From assembly GCA_900316675.1 (NCBI GenBank), contig ONDR01000013.1, positions 1 to 56,544 on the forward strand: a stretch of DNA of 56,544 bases, read 5' to 3'. Positions 7,604 to 17,067 of the stretch are shown here, one piece after another. This stretch comes from an uncultured Bacteroidales bacterium. GTDB lineage: Bacteria; Bacteroidota; Bacteroidia; Bacteroidales; UBA932. A model generated the notes under the pieces. The model did no database searches, was not told the origin of the DNA, and saw nothing but the letters and a program-made list of their open reading frames with translations. Numbering within the stretch: the stretch's first letter is position 1; every line of letters starts with the position of its first letter. A program made the translations under genes and the position numbers.

Positions 7604-8032
7604 TTAACAGTCTATTTTATCTATCCTCCGCTGGTGACGACCACCCTCGAAGGGAGTTGTAAGCCAGGTATTTACAATCTCCTGTGCAACATCGTACGGA
7701 ATGAAACGGGCCGGCATTACAAGCACGTTTGCATTATTGTGCTGCTTAACCAGAGCGCCAATCTCTTTAGACCATGCAAGACCAGCGCGTATACCCTTAT
7801 GCTTGTTAAGGGTGATGGCCATGCCGTTTCCGGTGCCGCAAAGGGCTATGCCAAGATCAACTTTGCCGTCCAGAACGGCCTGTGCAAGGGGATGTGCAAC
7901 GTCAGGATAATCCATGCTGTCCGTTGTGTCGGTGCCAAAGTTTACTACCTCTATGTTCTGGCCTTTGAGCCATTCTACAAGGCGGTTTTTGTAATCTACT
8001 CCGGCGTGGTCGTTGGCGATACCAATTTTCAT
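7604..8032 (-). CDS. rpiB: ribose-5-phosphate isomerase B
   Basis: RpiB interconverts ribose 5-phosphate and ribulose 5-phosphate in the pentose phosphate pathway. The 142-residue protein shows the family N-terminus with NDHAG (D8, H9), the catalytic Cys65 in IALCGTGNGM and NANVLVMPAR. The start is the ATG at 8032 (MKIGIAND), which matches the usual N-terminus; upstream in-frame codons would add an unlikely leader overlapping gltX. It lies 13 bp after gltX and 2 bp before truB, so it is part of the same leftward transcript. Confidence 0.95.
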   Translation of the reverse strand: MKIGIANDHAGVDYKNRLVEWLKGQNIEVVNFGTDTTDSMDYPDVAHPLAQAVLDGKVDLGIALCGTGNGMAITLNKHKGIRAGLAWSKEIGALVKQHNNANVLVMPARFIPYDVAQEIVNTWLTTPFEGGRHQRRIDKIDC

Positions 8033-8045
8033 AGTATTACTGTTT

Positions 8046-9605
8046 TTATGAGAGTTTTTCCTTGGCAAATGCAATGCGGGCTGCAAACTCATCACGTCCT
8101 ATAAAGGATACGATGTCTGCTATTCCAAGTCCGCTGGATGCGCCGGTAAGGGCCAGACGCAGGCAGTTCATAACCTTGCCCATAGGCCACTCGCGCTGGC
8201 GGATGAAGCCCTCAAGAGCTTCTTCTACGTTCTCTTTTGTAAGGTCGAAGCTGCCTTTAATAACGGCATCTGCGGCCTCAAGTGCCATGGCAACGTTCTC
8301 TTCTTTCCAGAACTTATCTACATCCTTCTGAACAAACTCTGCAGGTGCTACAAACAGGTAAGAGGCAATGTCCCAGAAGTCTGCCACGAAGGTGGCTCTC
8401 TCCTTAATAAGGGCAACTACCTTTTCTACGTAAGCAGCATCGGCCTTAACACCCTTAGCCTCAAGGATGGGCATGAACAGAGCTGCAAGTTCTGCGTCTG
8501 ACTTCATACGCAGATATTCCCTGTTGTACCAGCGTGCCTTTTCAGGATTGAAGCGGGCGCCGGACTTAACTATACGGTCAAGAGAGAAGACAGGGATAAG
8601 CTCGTCAATAGTAAAGAGCTCGCGGTCGTCGCCAGGGTTCCAGCCCAGGAAGGCCAGAAGGTTCACAAAGGCCTCGGGGAAGTAGCCGTCTTCGCGGTAG
8701 CCGCGGGATACTTCACCCTCTGGGTTAACCCAACGAAGCGGGAATACCGGGAAGCCCAATTTGTCACCGTCACGCTTGCTAAGCTTGCCTTTTCCGTCCG
8801 GCTTAAGCAGCAGGGAAAGGTGGGCAAAACGGGGCTGTGAATCTGTCCAGCCAAAGGCCTTGTAAAGCAGGTAGTGGAGAGGCAGTGACGGGAGCCATTC
8901 CTCGCCACGGATAACCTCTGAAATCTCCATCAGATGGTCGTCTACGATGTTGGCAAGGTGGTAGGTAGGCAGCTCGTCGGCCCTCTTCCAAAGCACTTTG
9001 TCGTCCAGAGTGTCAGTATTAACCTCTATATGACCGCGGATAAGGTCGTCCATAGCAACTACGGTGTTCTCCGGCATCTTGAAGCGGACGGTCCAGTCAG
9101 TGCGCTCTGCAAGCAGGCGTGCTGTCTCTTCTGCGCTCAGTGTCAAAGAGTTCCTAAGCTGCATCCTGGTCTTCTGGTTGTAGATGAAGGTCTGTCCTGC
9201 ACCTTCTGCCTCTGCACGCTTAGCGTTGAGCTCTTCTGCAGTATCAAAAGCATAGTAGGCATTGCCGCTGGCAACCAGCTGCTCTGCATACTGCCTGTAG
9301 ATGGGCTTGCGCTCGCTCTGGCGGTAGGGTGCATGCGGATGCTTGTCAGAGGCTACGGAAACAACGTTTCCGGACTCGTCTACGCCCTCGTCGGCCTTGA
9401 TGCCGCACCATGCCAGGGCTTCAATTATGTATTTCTCTGCTCCGGGTACAAAACGGTGAGAGTCGGTGTCCTCTATTCTTATAATGAAGTCACCGCCATT
9501 CTGCTTGGCATAAAGATAGTTATACAGTGCTGTGCGCACACCGCCCATGTGAAGCGGGCCGGTGGGCGAGGGTGCAAATCTTACTCTTGTCCTTCTTTTT
9601 TCCAT
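8046..9605 (-). CDS. gltX: glutamate--tRNA ligase
   Basis: A class I aminoacyl-tRNA synthetase of 519 residues that charges tRNA(Glu). The HIGH-type signature is PSPTGPLHMGG near residue 11, and the KMSKS-type loop is GKLSKRDGD in the middle of the protein. The C-terminal anticodon-binding half is full length. It begins 3 bp after the ftsZ stop codon, so translation of this housekeeping enzyme is tied to the division operon. The family also contains GlnRS and non-discriminating GluRS; the sequence and length fit bacterial GltX. Confidence 0.96.
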   Translation of the reverse strand: MEKRRTRVRFAPSPTGPLHMGGVRTALYNYLYAKQNGGDFIIRIEDTDSHRFVPGAEKYIIEALAWCGIKADEGVDESGNVVSVASDKHPHAPYRQSERKPIYRQYAEQLVASGNAYYAFDTAEELNAKRAEAEGAGQTFIYNQKTRMQLRNSLTLSAEETARLLAERTDWTVRFKMPENTVVAMDDLIRGHIEVNTDTLDDKVLWKRADELPTYHLANIVDDHLMEISEVIRGEEWLPSLPLHYLLYKAFGWTDSQPRFAHLSLLLKPDGKGKLSKRDGDKLGFPVFPLRWVNPEGEVSRGYREDGYFPEAFVNLLAFLGWNPGDDRELFTIDELIPVFSLDRIVKSGARFNPEKARWYNREYLRMKSDAELAALFMPILEAKGVKADAAYVEKVVALIKERATFVADFWDIASYLFVAPAEFVQKDVDKFWKEENVAMALEAADAVIKGSFDLTKENVEEALEGFIRQREWPMGKVMNCLRLALTGASSGLGIADIVSFIGRDEFAARIAFAKEKLS

Positions 9606-9608
9606 GTT

Positions 9609-10871
9609 CTATTCGTCGTCAGTGTGATGTTTTGTAACTCTCCTGATGGCTGCAACCTGTTCCAGTTCGCTTTTGCTCTGCCCGGGCTCAATTATGAGCA
9701 CAGGTTTTTCATCGGGAGAAAATGCAAATTTACGAACATTTTCCGTAGTACTGTATCCAATCTTCGTAGGATTTATATCATCGTCGGGCAACATTATCTC
9801 TCCGGTCATGTCATCTTCCTTGTGATACTCAAAATCTTTATCGATGATAATGAGCTTTCCAAGGTCTGCGCCAAAGGATACAAGATTCATCTTGAAGCCT
9901 GTTGCAATGACGGTAATTTTAACTTTGTCGCCGAATTCGGGGTCGTCGTTGAACACCAGTCCGTGCTTGAAACGCCTTGTACTTCCGGTCTGCTCTGCAA
10001 TCAGGTCCTGAATCACCTTGATGTCGTCCATCTTGAGGCCTTTCTCGTTGCGGCCCACGGTGATGTTTACAAGCAGGTTCTGGGATGTCTTAAGGTCGTA
10101 GTCGTTAAGCAGCGGGGACTCCAGGGCGCCCTTTACGGCGTCTTTAAGACGATTCTCTCCGGTGCCTTCGCCGCAACCCATCAGGGCCATGCCGCTGTTC
10201 TTCATCATATTGCGGACATCCTTGAAGTCCACGTTCTGGTAGCCAGTGGTGGAGATGATCTCTGTGATGCCCTTCACTGCCGTTGCAAGTACCTCATCTG
10301 CAAGAGGATAGGCATCCTGAATAAGTAGGTTGCCGTAGTAGTCGTACAGCTTTTCGTTGTTGATGATGAGCAGGCTGTCCACGTTCTTTTCAAGCTCGTG
10401 TATGCCGTCGATGGCCTTGGAAATGGTGTCATCGCCCTCGTTCTTAAAGGGGATGGTAACAACGCCCACGGTAAGAATTCCCTTGTCCTTTGCCATCTTG
10501 GCAATGACAGGGCAGGCGCCTGTTCCGGTACCACCGCCCATGCCGGCGGTAATGAAGACCATCCTGGTGTCCGGGGTCAGCAGCTTGCTGGTAATGATGT
10601 CCTGGCTCTCAAGGGCGGCGTTACGGCCTTCGGTGGGGTTGGTACCCGCACCAAGGCCTTCTCCCAGCTGAATCTTTGTGGGAACGGGGCTCTTGCGAAG
10701 CGCCTGTGCATCCGTGTTGCATACAAGGAAGCTACAACCCTTTACTTTCTGGTTGTACATGTACGATACTGCGTTGCATCCGCCTCCGCCCACGCCAATA
10801 ACTTTGATAATGGAAGAGGAAGTCTCCCAATCCGGGGGAGTGATTTCCAAATTGTCAATGTAGTCGTTCAT
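9609..10871 (-). CDS. ftsZ: cell division GTPase FtsZ
   Basis: The tubulin-like protein that polymerises into the cytokinetic ring. The start is taken at 10871 (MNDYIDNLEI), 4 bp after the ftsA stop, giving 420 residues; upstream in-frame ATGs would overlap ftsA. The GTP-binding signature GGGTGTG is at 112-118, preceded by IGVGGGGCNAV. NTDAQAL and the T7-loop region are also present. After the core comes a linker and a short polar tail ending THHTDDE-like (VTKHHTDDE), different from the usual hydrophobic FtsA-binding tail of proteobacteria. Last division gene before gltX. Confidence 0.97.
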   Translation of the reverse strand: MNDYIDNLEITPPDWETSSSIIKVIGVGGGGCNAVSYMYNQKVKGCSFLVCNTDAQALRKSPVPTKIQLGEGLGAGTNPTEGRNAALESQDIITSKLLTPDTRMVFITAGMGGGTGTGACPVIAKMAKDKGILTVGVVTIPFKNEGDDTISKAIDGIHELEKNVDSLLIINNEKLYDYYGNLLIQDAYPLADEVLATAVKGITEIISTTGYQNVDFKDVRNMMKNSGMALMGCGEGTGENRLKDAVKGALESPLLNDYDLKTSQNLLVNITVGRNEKGLKMDDIKVIQDLIAEQTGSTRRFKHGLVFNDDPEFGDKVKITVIATGFKMNLVSFGADLGKLIIIDKDFEYHKEDDMTGEIMLPDDDINPTKIGYSTTENVRKFAFSPDEKPVLIIEPGQSKSELEQVAAIRRVTKHHTDDE

Positions 10872-10875
10872 ATCC

Positions 10876-12336
10876 TTATACGCTTTCGTTTTCGTCCATT
10901 TCATTGGACATGTTGTCCACAAACTGCTTTACCTTAGCCCAAGTTATATTAAGGATGCCTGGCTTCTTCGGCCGTTTCGGCTCGCTTCTTTTCTTTTCAT
11001 CCTCAGGCTTCTTTACTTCTGTCCCTATTACAACATCCGTGTTGAACAGGGAGGGTTCGCCGTTGGCATTGGGCTCATCGTCACCTGTATCGACGGTAAT
11101 GGGCTCTTGAATGCCCTCCTCTTCTTCCTCTGCCTTCGGGCGGATGGGCTCGTCAATGCAGCTAAGCAGGCCATCGTCCTTTGCAGAAAGTATCATACCG
11201 ATGGAAGTGGATGCATCCGGATCGAAGATAGTAGGGTAGCCAGATGCAGAGAACTTCCTTCTGGGGAAGCCAATCCTTACATTGTATCCGGACAGGTCCT
11301 TGATATACATGGCTATGTTGGTGAGGTTGGCGCAGCCGCCGGTAATTACCAGACCGCCGCGAAGCTTGTCTGCCAGGCCGCTTCGCTGAATCTCATAGAG
11401 CATGGCGTCCGTAATCTCCTTCACGCGGGCGGTGATAATCTCTGAAAGGTACTTCACCGGGATCTGCTTGAAGCCCTCAAGCTCGTCGCCCTCTATCTGT
11501 ATGATCTTTTCTCCCAGGGTCTGCAGCTTCTCGGGGATGCAGGCTCCAAAGGCGAGCTTGATGTTTTCTGCAAGCTTCTCGGCAATAAAACATTCGCTCT
11601 TGATATCCATGGTGATGGATTTTCCGCCGAAGGGGATGGAAGCATAGTAGCGCAGTATGCTGCCCTGGTAAATGGTAACGGATGTTGCACCCGCACCGAT
11701 GTCCACCAGAGCCACGCCGCTGGCCATTTCGTCCTCTGTCAGTACAGACTTGGCCTGTGCAATAGGAGTGAAGTACTTCTTGGCAATGGCGATTCCAAGC
11801 TCGTTGAAGATCTTGTCAACGGTCTTCTCTGATGACTTTTTGCCTATGAAGAGCTTGAAGTTGCCCTCGAAGTTGCGGCTTATCACGCCCACAATGTCGT
11901 CCTCTATGAGCTGGAAGTTCTCGTCGTCAGAGAAAGACTGGGCAATGGCGCCGTAAATCACGTCCTTGTTGGGGTCCTGCAGGGGATAGTCGTCCTGGGC
12001 CAGGGACTTAAGGCTTTCTACCTCTTCTTTGGTAATTACCTCGTCCTGGTTGCTGCGCTCTACCTTTGCAGTTGCGGTCTCCTGACGGATGTCGCACCTT
12101 GGCAAATCTACTACAACCTGCATGATCTTGATGCCAAGATCCCTTTCTGCCTCTTCTATGGCAGCCTTAATAGGTGCAGTAGCCTTCTGCGGGTTGTAAA
12201 CGGCACTGTTGCGTATGCCGTCGGACTTGTGCTTCTTGTAGTACAGGATCTGTACGTCGTCTCCATTGATTCTTGCCACGGTCAGCGTGATGTTCGCCGT
12301 ACCCATGTCAATCGCGGCAATATACTTTTCTTCCAT
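10876..12336 (-). CDS. ftsA: cell division protein FtsA
   Basis: An actin-like ATPase that tethers FtsZ filaments to the membrane. The N-terminus AAIDMGTANITL is the phosphate-1 loop and GVALVDIGAGATSV the phosphate-2 loop. VITGGCANL is the adenosine motif. The 486 residues include an acidic, disordered region (EEEEEGIQEP, then K/R/P-rich) before a C-terminal amphipathic stretch LNITWAKVKQFVDNM, probably the membrane-targeting helix. It is 12 bp after ftsQ and 4 bp before ftsZ, the classic order. Confidence 0.96.
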   Translation of the reverse strand: MEEKYIAAIDMGTANITLTVARINGDDVQILYYKKHKSDGIRNSAVYNPQKATAPIKAAIEEAERDLGIKIMQVVVDLPRCDIRQETATAKVERSNQDEVITKEEVESLKSLAQDDYPLQDPNKDVIYGAIAQSFSDDENFQLIEDDIVGVISRNFEGNFKLFIGKKSSEKTVDKIFNELGIAIAKKYFTPIAQAKSVLTEDEMASGVALVDIGAGATSVTIYQGSILRYYASIPFGGKSITMDIKSECFIAEKLAENIKLAFGACIPEKLQTLGEKIIQIEGDELEGFKQIPVKYLSEIITARVKEITDAMLYEIQRSGLADKLRGGLVITGGCANLTNIAMYIKDLSGYNVRIGFPRRKFSASGYPTIFDPDASTSIGMILSAKDDGLLSCIDEPIRPKAEEEEEGIQEPITVDTGDDEPNANGEPSLFNTDVVIGTEVKKPEDEKKRSEPKRPKKPGILNITWAKVKQFVDNMSNEMDENESV

Positions 12337-12348
12337 ATAGCGGTTGTT

Positions 12349-13128
12349 TTATCTGCAAATTATCTGTCCCTTGTACCTTACGTTAACCGTAGAGTATTTC
12401 TTTCCTTCTTCGCGGGACGCTATATACTTGTAGTACTTTTCTATCCTCTTAAACTTCTCTTCCCACTTTTCCGGGAAGCCAAAGATGAACTTTTCTTCTC
12501 CCTGGGCCGGTACAAGCACCAGCGAGCCGTCCTTGGACGATGTTATCTGTACGATGGCTCCCTTCCATGTCTTGCTGTTCTGTATGTAGTCCAGCATGCC
12601 GATGATGCCGTTCATCCAGGCCCGTCCCTTTTTGTCAGTTATCTCGCCCTTGAAGTCCTTATCCTCTGTGAAGGGGAAGTCTCCGTCCACAATTGGGATG
12701 CGGCCGGTATATTTCTTCCTGATGGGGAAGATGAAGCCGGAAGCATCGGCATAAAAACTGCTCGTAGAGCTGTGGAAGCGCGCTACGGGGGTGCGCTGCC
12801 TAACATCGACATGCAGTATGCCGTCCGTGCTCATGTAGGCCTCGCTGCCCAGGATGGCGGCTTTGCCGGCGAGCATTTCTTCTATCTTCCACAGAAGTAT
12901 GCTGTCTGCGCGTTTGCCGTTCCATGGGCCGATCTCTGAAAGAATGTATTCTTTTACATCCGCTGCTGTCACAAAGGTGCCACGGGCACTGTCCAGAACC
13001 TGAACCTTCAGGCCCTGGCAGGTAAGCAGGTGATGCCTTCTGTTGCTTTCTTTGTTAAGAATCACCAGAAGACCAATGCATGCCACGATTGCCAGAATGG
13101 ACAGCGGATATTTAAGAAGTGCTTTCAT
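12349..13128 (-). CDS. ftsQ: cell division protein FtsQ
   Basis: A bitopic divisome protein of 259 residues. There is a short cytoplasmic N-terminus, a membrane helix at ~8-25 (LSILAIVACIGLLVIL) and a periplasmic part with a POTRA-like first domain (LKVQVLDSARGTFVT, VRQRTPVARF). Sequence similarity within FtsQ is low, so position (between murC and ftsA) is a major part of the identification. Its ATG abuts the murC stop codon with no gap, indicating translational coupling. Confidence 0.9.
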   Translation of the reverse strand: MKALLKYPLSILAIVACIGLLVILNKESNRRHHLLTCQGLKVQVLDSARGTFVTAADVKEYILSEIGPWNGKRADSILLWKIEEMLAGKAAILGSEAYMSTDGILHVDVRQRTPVARFHSSTSSFYADASGFIFPIRKKYTGRIPIVDGDFPFTEDKDFKGEITDKKGRAWMNGIIGMLDYIQNSKTWKGAIVQITSSKDGSLVLVPAQGEEKFIFGFPEKWEEKFKRIEKYYKYIASREEGKKYSTVNVRYKGQIICR

Positions 13129-14481
13129 TTATCTTTTCAGGAGCATTTCTGTTATGGGGCCTATGAAGCGGTCAACATTGCCTGCGCCAAAGCTTACAAG
13201 AACGTCAAGCTTCTCGTTTTCAAGAGTTTGCATCAGCTCTTCTTTCTTAATAAGTATCTTTTCAGGCGCTGTGACCTTGTCAAATATAATCTCTGAGGTT
13301 ACTCCCGGTATGGGTTCTTCCCTTGCCGGGTAAATGTCCAGCAGTATAAGCTTGTCCACTGTGCTAAGGGCCTTTGCAAAGTCTGCGGCAAAGTCTCTAG
13401 TGCGGGTGTACAGGTGGGGCTGGAAGATGGCGGTAAGCTTGCGTCCGGGGAAGATGTCCCTTATGCTTCTAATTGCTGATGCCAGTTCTTCCGGATGATG
13501 TGCATAGTCGTCTATGTATGCCAGACCGGGCTTGTTCACGTGGAAGTCCATCCTTCTTACAACGCCCTTGAAGCTGCCGATGCCTGCTTTTACGGCCTCC
13601 GGCTCAAGTCCGTGGCACAGGCAAAGGGCAGCTGCTGCAACGCTGTTTTCTGCGTTGAAGCGTCCGGGAGTGCCCACTTTCACGTCTTTAATTACGCCGT
13701 CCGGGTAAACCAGGTCATAGATGTAGTGACCGGTTTCATCGATATGCACGTTCTCCGGGTGGAAGTCAGCCGTCTTGCTTGTAAGGCTGTAGGTAAGAAT
13801 GCGGGCCTTGGTGTCCTTTTCTGAAATGGGCAGGCCTTCTTTCTTAATTACGACCTCTGAAGTCAGGGCTGCAAAGTCCCTGAAAGCCTGCTGATAACTT
13901 TCCAGCGTGCCGTAAATATCCAGGTGATCAGCATCCATCGCCGTGATAACGGCAAGGGCGGGCCTAAGCTGCAGGAAGGAGCGGTCGAATTCGTCCGCCT
14001 CTACCACTACAACGGGCTCGTGGCTTACAATCAGGTTGCTGTTATAGTTCTTGGAAATTCCGCCCAGGAAGGCGCTGCAGCCCTTGTTGTGCGCAGTAAT
14101 TATGTGCGCAGCAAGGGTAGAAGTGGATGTCTTTCCGTGGGTGCCGGCAACAGCAAGGCACTTCTGGCCGCGGGTAATCTCGCCCAGAATGGCAGAGCGC
14201 TTGATTACGGTATAGTCGTTGGAATTCACGTAAACAAGCTCTCCCATGTCGTGGGGGATGGCCGGGGTGTAAACCACCAGCGTGTGATCCTTGTCCTTGG
14301 GGACGTAAAGCGAGTTGTCCGTATAGTGCACGGCGATACCTTCCTTCTCAAGTTCCTTTGTAAGGTCTGACGGCGTTTTGTCGTAACCGCTTACCTTAAG
14401 TCCCTTGCGATGGTAATACCTTGCGATGGCACTCATTCCAATGCCACCGATACCAATGAAATATACCTCTTTCCAGTCCAT
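13129..14481 (-). CDS. murC: UDP-N-acetylmuramate--L-alanine ligase
   Basis: Adds L-alanine to UDP-MurNAc, the first amino-acid step of peptidoglycan precursor synthesis in the cytoplasm. The nucleotide-sugar loop GIGGIGMSAIA begins at residue ~10 and the ATP loop AGTHGKTSTS at ~115. DDYAHHPEE is typical of MurC. The 450-residue length is normal. Its ATG overlaps the murG stop by one base (TAATG) and its stop abuts ftsQ. Confidence 0.97.
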   Translation of the reverse strand: MDWKEVYFIGIGGIGMSAIARYYHRKGLKVSGYDKTPSDLTKELEKEGIAVHYTDNSLYVPKDKDHTLVVYTPAIPHDMGELVYVNSNDYTVIKRSAILGEITRGQKCLAVAGTHGKTSTSTLAAHIITAHNKGCSAFLGGISKNYNSNLIVSHEPVVVVEADEFDRSFLQLRPALAVITAMDADHLDIYGTLESYQQAFRDFAALTSEVVIKKEGLPISEKDTKARILTYSLTSKTADFHPENVHIDETGHYIYDLVYPDGVIKDVKVGTPGRFNAENSVAAAALCLCHGLEPEAVKAGIGSFKGVVRRMDFHVNKPGLAYIDDYAHHPEELASAIRSIRDIFPGRKLTAIFQPHLYTRTRDFAADFAKALSTVDKLILLDIYPAREEPIPGVTSEIIFDKVTAPEKILIKKEELMQTLENEKLDVLVSFGAGNVDRFIGPITEMLLKR

Positions 14482-15626
14482 TATTTGTCAAGTACTTTAT
14501 AAATACAGTCGACTATGGTTTTGCCGGCATCTGTAAGTGCCAGTTCTGATATGTTCTTTTCCAGTTCCTGGATCTTTGCGTCGTTGGCAACAAGGTCCAG
14601 GGCGGTGGGCATCAGGTCCTTGACGGCATCGGCATCCTTTACGATGAGGGCGGCGTCCTTGCGGACCAGTGCCATTGCATTGTGGGTCTGATGGTCCTCG
14701 GCCACGTTGGGTGAGGGTACAAAGATGGCGGCCTTGCCTGCGGCGCAAAGTTCTGAAACCGTGCTTGCGCCGGAGCGGGTGATAACTACGTCAGCAACGG
14801 CGTAGGCCAGGTCCATCCGGCCGATGAAGTCTGTATGGTGGATGCGGCTGAGGTCTGCTCCCTTGGCCTTCATTTCTGCCATGAAGGCATCGACGCCGGC
14901 CTTATAATACTTGCCGCACTGCCACAGAACTTCTACGCAGTCGCCTCCGGGGCAGCCTGCCTCTATCCATGCCTTCATGGCATTGTTCAGCGTGCCGCTG
15001 CCCAGGCTTCCGCCCAGAATAAGTATGTGGTCCATGCCCGGGTTCAGGCGGTAGAATTCAATTCCGTCGTGAACCATCTGCACGTCGGCCGGAACAATGT
15101 CCTTGCGGATAGGGTTGCCGGTCATGACTATCTTGTCTTTGGGGAAGAATCGTTCCATGCCTTCGTAGGCAACGCAAATGCAGTCTGCCTTGCCACCAAG
15201 AAGTTTGTTGGTAAGTCCGGCAAAGCCGTTCTGCTCTTGCAGCAGGGTGGGGATGCCCATCTTCTGGGCAGCCTTGAGCAGCGGTCCGCTGGCATATCCG
15301 CCTACGCCTACGGCGATGTCCGGGCGGAAGTCCTTAAGCACCTTCTTGGCCTTGCGGGCGCTGGCAATCAGCTTGAAGGGTACCTTCAGGTCGTTGATAA
15401 TGTTCCTGAGGTTAAGCTTGCGCTGCAGGCCTACAATAGGAAGGCCCACAATCTTGTACCCTGCGGCAGGTACCTTCTCCATCTCCATCTTTCCTTCGGC
15501 ACCTACAAACAGTAGTTCTGTATCAGGGTTGGCCTCTTTCAAGGCGTTGGCAATGGATATGGCCGGGAAGATGTGACCTCCCGTACCGCCTCCGCTGATG
15601 ATTACTCTTAACTTCTTGTATTCCAT
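14481..15626 (-). CDS. murG: lipid II synthase MurG
   Basis: UDP-N-acetylglucosamine:lipid I GlcNAc transferase, a peripheral inner-membrane GT28 enzyme. The start at 15626 (MEYKKLRVIISGGGTGGH) puts the glycine-rich motif GGGTGGHIFPAI at residue ~11, as in the family; a longer in-frame start would run into ftsW. GGSLGSGTLN and RSGASTVSEL are donor-site motifs. The product has 381 residues. It lies 4 bp after the ftsW stop and overlaps murC by one base. Confidence 0.96.
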   Translation of the reverse strand: MEYKKLRVIISGGGTGGHIFPAISIANALKEANPDTELLFVGAEGKMEMEKVPAAGYKIVGLPIVGLQRKLNLRNIINDLKVPFKLIASARKAKKVLKDFRPDIAVGVGGYASGPLLKAAQKMGIPTLLQEQNGFAGLTNKLLGGKADCICVAYEGMERFFPKDKIVMTGNPIRKDIVPADVQMVHDGIEFYRLNPGMDHILILGGSLGSGTLNNAMKAWIEAGCPGGDCVEVLWQCGKYYKAGVDAFMAEMKAKGADLSRIHHTDFIGRMDLAYAVADVVITRSGASTVSELCAAGKAAIFVPSPNVAEDHQTHNAMALVRKDAALIVKDADAVKDLMPTALDLVANDAKIQELEKNISELALTDAGKTIVDCIYKVLDK

Positions 15627-15630
15627 ATTA

Positions 15631-17052
15631 TTATGCTTCCTTTTCTTCTTGTTCCTGTTCCTGGATGTCCGGCTCCATGCTGTCAAACTGGTCAAGGTCG
15701 TTCAGGCCGTCCTGAACATGGTCTCCGCTGCTGCTGATAAGCGGCGTGGCCTGTTCTACCTCTTTATCCATCTGCTTCTTAACCATGCGGGATACGGCCA
15801 GGATAATGCCAAATGCCACGCTGAAGGCCAGGAAGGACGCTTTGCCGTGGCTTATCATAGGCAGCGTCTGTCCCGTCAGAGGCCCCAGATCCACATTGAT
15901 GAACATGTGCATCAGCGCCTGTCCGGATATCATCACCACAAGGCCGGCAATGGCCGTTTTGGTAAAGCAGTTGGTAGAGTTCCTGACCAGGATCGTGCCT
16001 CTGGCAAGCAGGCTGCCGTAAAGCAGTATCACTATCAGGGCTCCGATAATTCCGTATTCCTCTACTATGAAGCTGAACATGTAGTCCTCGAACATGATAG
16101 GCACCACATAGCGCTGGGTACTGCCACCGGGGCCTTTGCCAATGATGCCGCCCTCGCTAACCGCTACCTTCGCACTGATGGGCTGCTTCATTCGGCCGTA
16201 CACTTCTTCATACTCCTTGGTGCCGCGCTGGCCCGTTTCTATCAGCCGGATGAGCTCTGCCTCGGGGTCTTCCTTGGCCATGGAAATACGCTCGATGGCC
16301 GTTCCTATACGCTCGAAGACCTTGCCTCCGCTTATCTTATAAACACCTATGCAAAGGAAGACCATGGCTACGCCGCAGGCTACCAGGCCAAGGATGTACT
16401 TGAACTTGACGCCTCCTATCAGTATGGTGATGGACATTACCAGGGCTACGAACAGCGTACTGGAAACGCCTCCCATCAACGTCAGCAGGCACACTACTCC
16501 CATGGGGAAGAATACGTACATGAATAGCCTCCAGCCGGGTTTTTTCATGAAGTTCATGCCCCAGCCAACCATGCGGTCCGCCAGCTTAAGCTTGTTCTCG
16601 TTAAAGGCCTGTACGGCCCAGGCAAGGTACATTATCATCATCACCTTGGTAAACTCGAACACGTGCAGCTGGAAGCCCATTACGGACAGGGCTCGTACGG
16701 CGCCGTTTATTCTTACTGCCCTTATAATAGGCGTGTTAAGTCTTATGGCCAATGCCGCCAGCATCAGGAACGACAGCAGGAAGCACATCTTGGAAATGAA
16801 GCGCAGTACTCCTATCTTCTTAATGAATGCGTAGAAGAACAGTATTACGCCTAAGCCCAGAGCGGATATCATCACCTGTTCGTTGATGATGGCGCCTCTG
16901 GTGCTCTTGTTCATAAGGGCAAGGAGCGGGGTAGAGGAAGATATGGCCACAATGGATATCAGGATAAGCATCAATACGATTATCCAGATAACCTTGTCGC
17001 CCTCGATCTTGTCTATGAGCCTGAATATGTTGGTTTTTTTGTTCTCGCTCAT
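15631..17052 (-). CDS. ftsW: septal peptidoglycan glycosyltransferase FtsW
   Basis: A SEDS-family polytopic membrane protein that polymerises lipid II at the septum with its partner transpeptidase FtsI. Around ten hydrophobic helices are visible, with the family motifs GQRGTKEYEEVYG-like periplasmic loop, VSEGGIIGKGPG and GLVVMISGQALMHMFIN. At 473 residues it is longer than many FtsW proteins, partly through an acidic cytoplasmic C-terminal tail (SMEPDIQEQEQEEKEA). Between murD and murG; FtsW rather than RodA is supported by this position. Confidence 0.93.
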   Translation of the reverse strand: MSENKKTNIFRLIDKIEGDKVIWIIVLMLILISIVAISSSTPLLALMNKSTRGAIINEQVMISALGLGVILFFYAFIKKIGVLRFISKMCFLLSFLMLAALAIRLNTPIIRAVRINGAVRALSVMGFQLHVFEFTKVMMIMYLAWAVQAFNENKLKLADRMVGWGMNFMKKPGWRLFMYVFFPMGVVCLLTLMGGVSSTLFVALVMSITILIGGVKFKYILGLVACGVAMVFLCIGVYKISGGKVFERIGTAIERISMAKEDPEAELIRLIETGQRGTKEYEEVYGRMKQPISAKVAVSEGGIIGKGPGGSTQRYVVPIMFEDYMFSFIVEEYGIIGALIVILLYGSLLARGTILVRNSTNCFTKTAIAGLVVMISGQALMHMFINVDLGPLTGQTLPMISHGKASFLAFSVAFGIILAVSRMVKKQMDKEVEQATPLISSSGDHVQDGLNDLDQFDSMEPDIQEQEQEEKEA

Positions 17053-17067
17053 TGCCTTAATTATGGT

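Noticed and set aside
8934..10328. Long rightward open frame of 464 codons opposite gltX and ftsZ
   Set aside because: It lies antisense to two clear housekeeping genes and shows no recognisable domain; it follows from codon bias of the real strand.
15598..16527. Rightward open frame opposite ftsW
   Set aside because: Antisense to a certain gene, with compositionally odd His/Tyr/Gln-rich translation; treated as a shadow.
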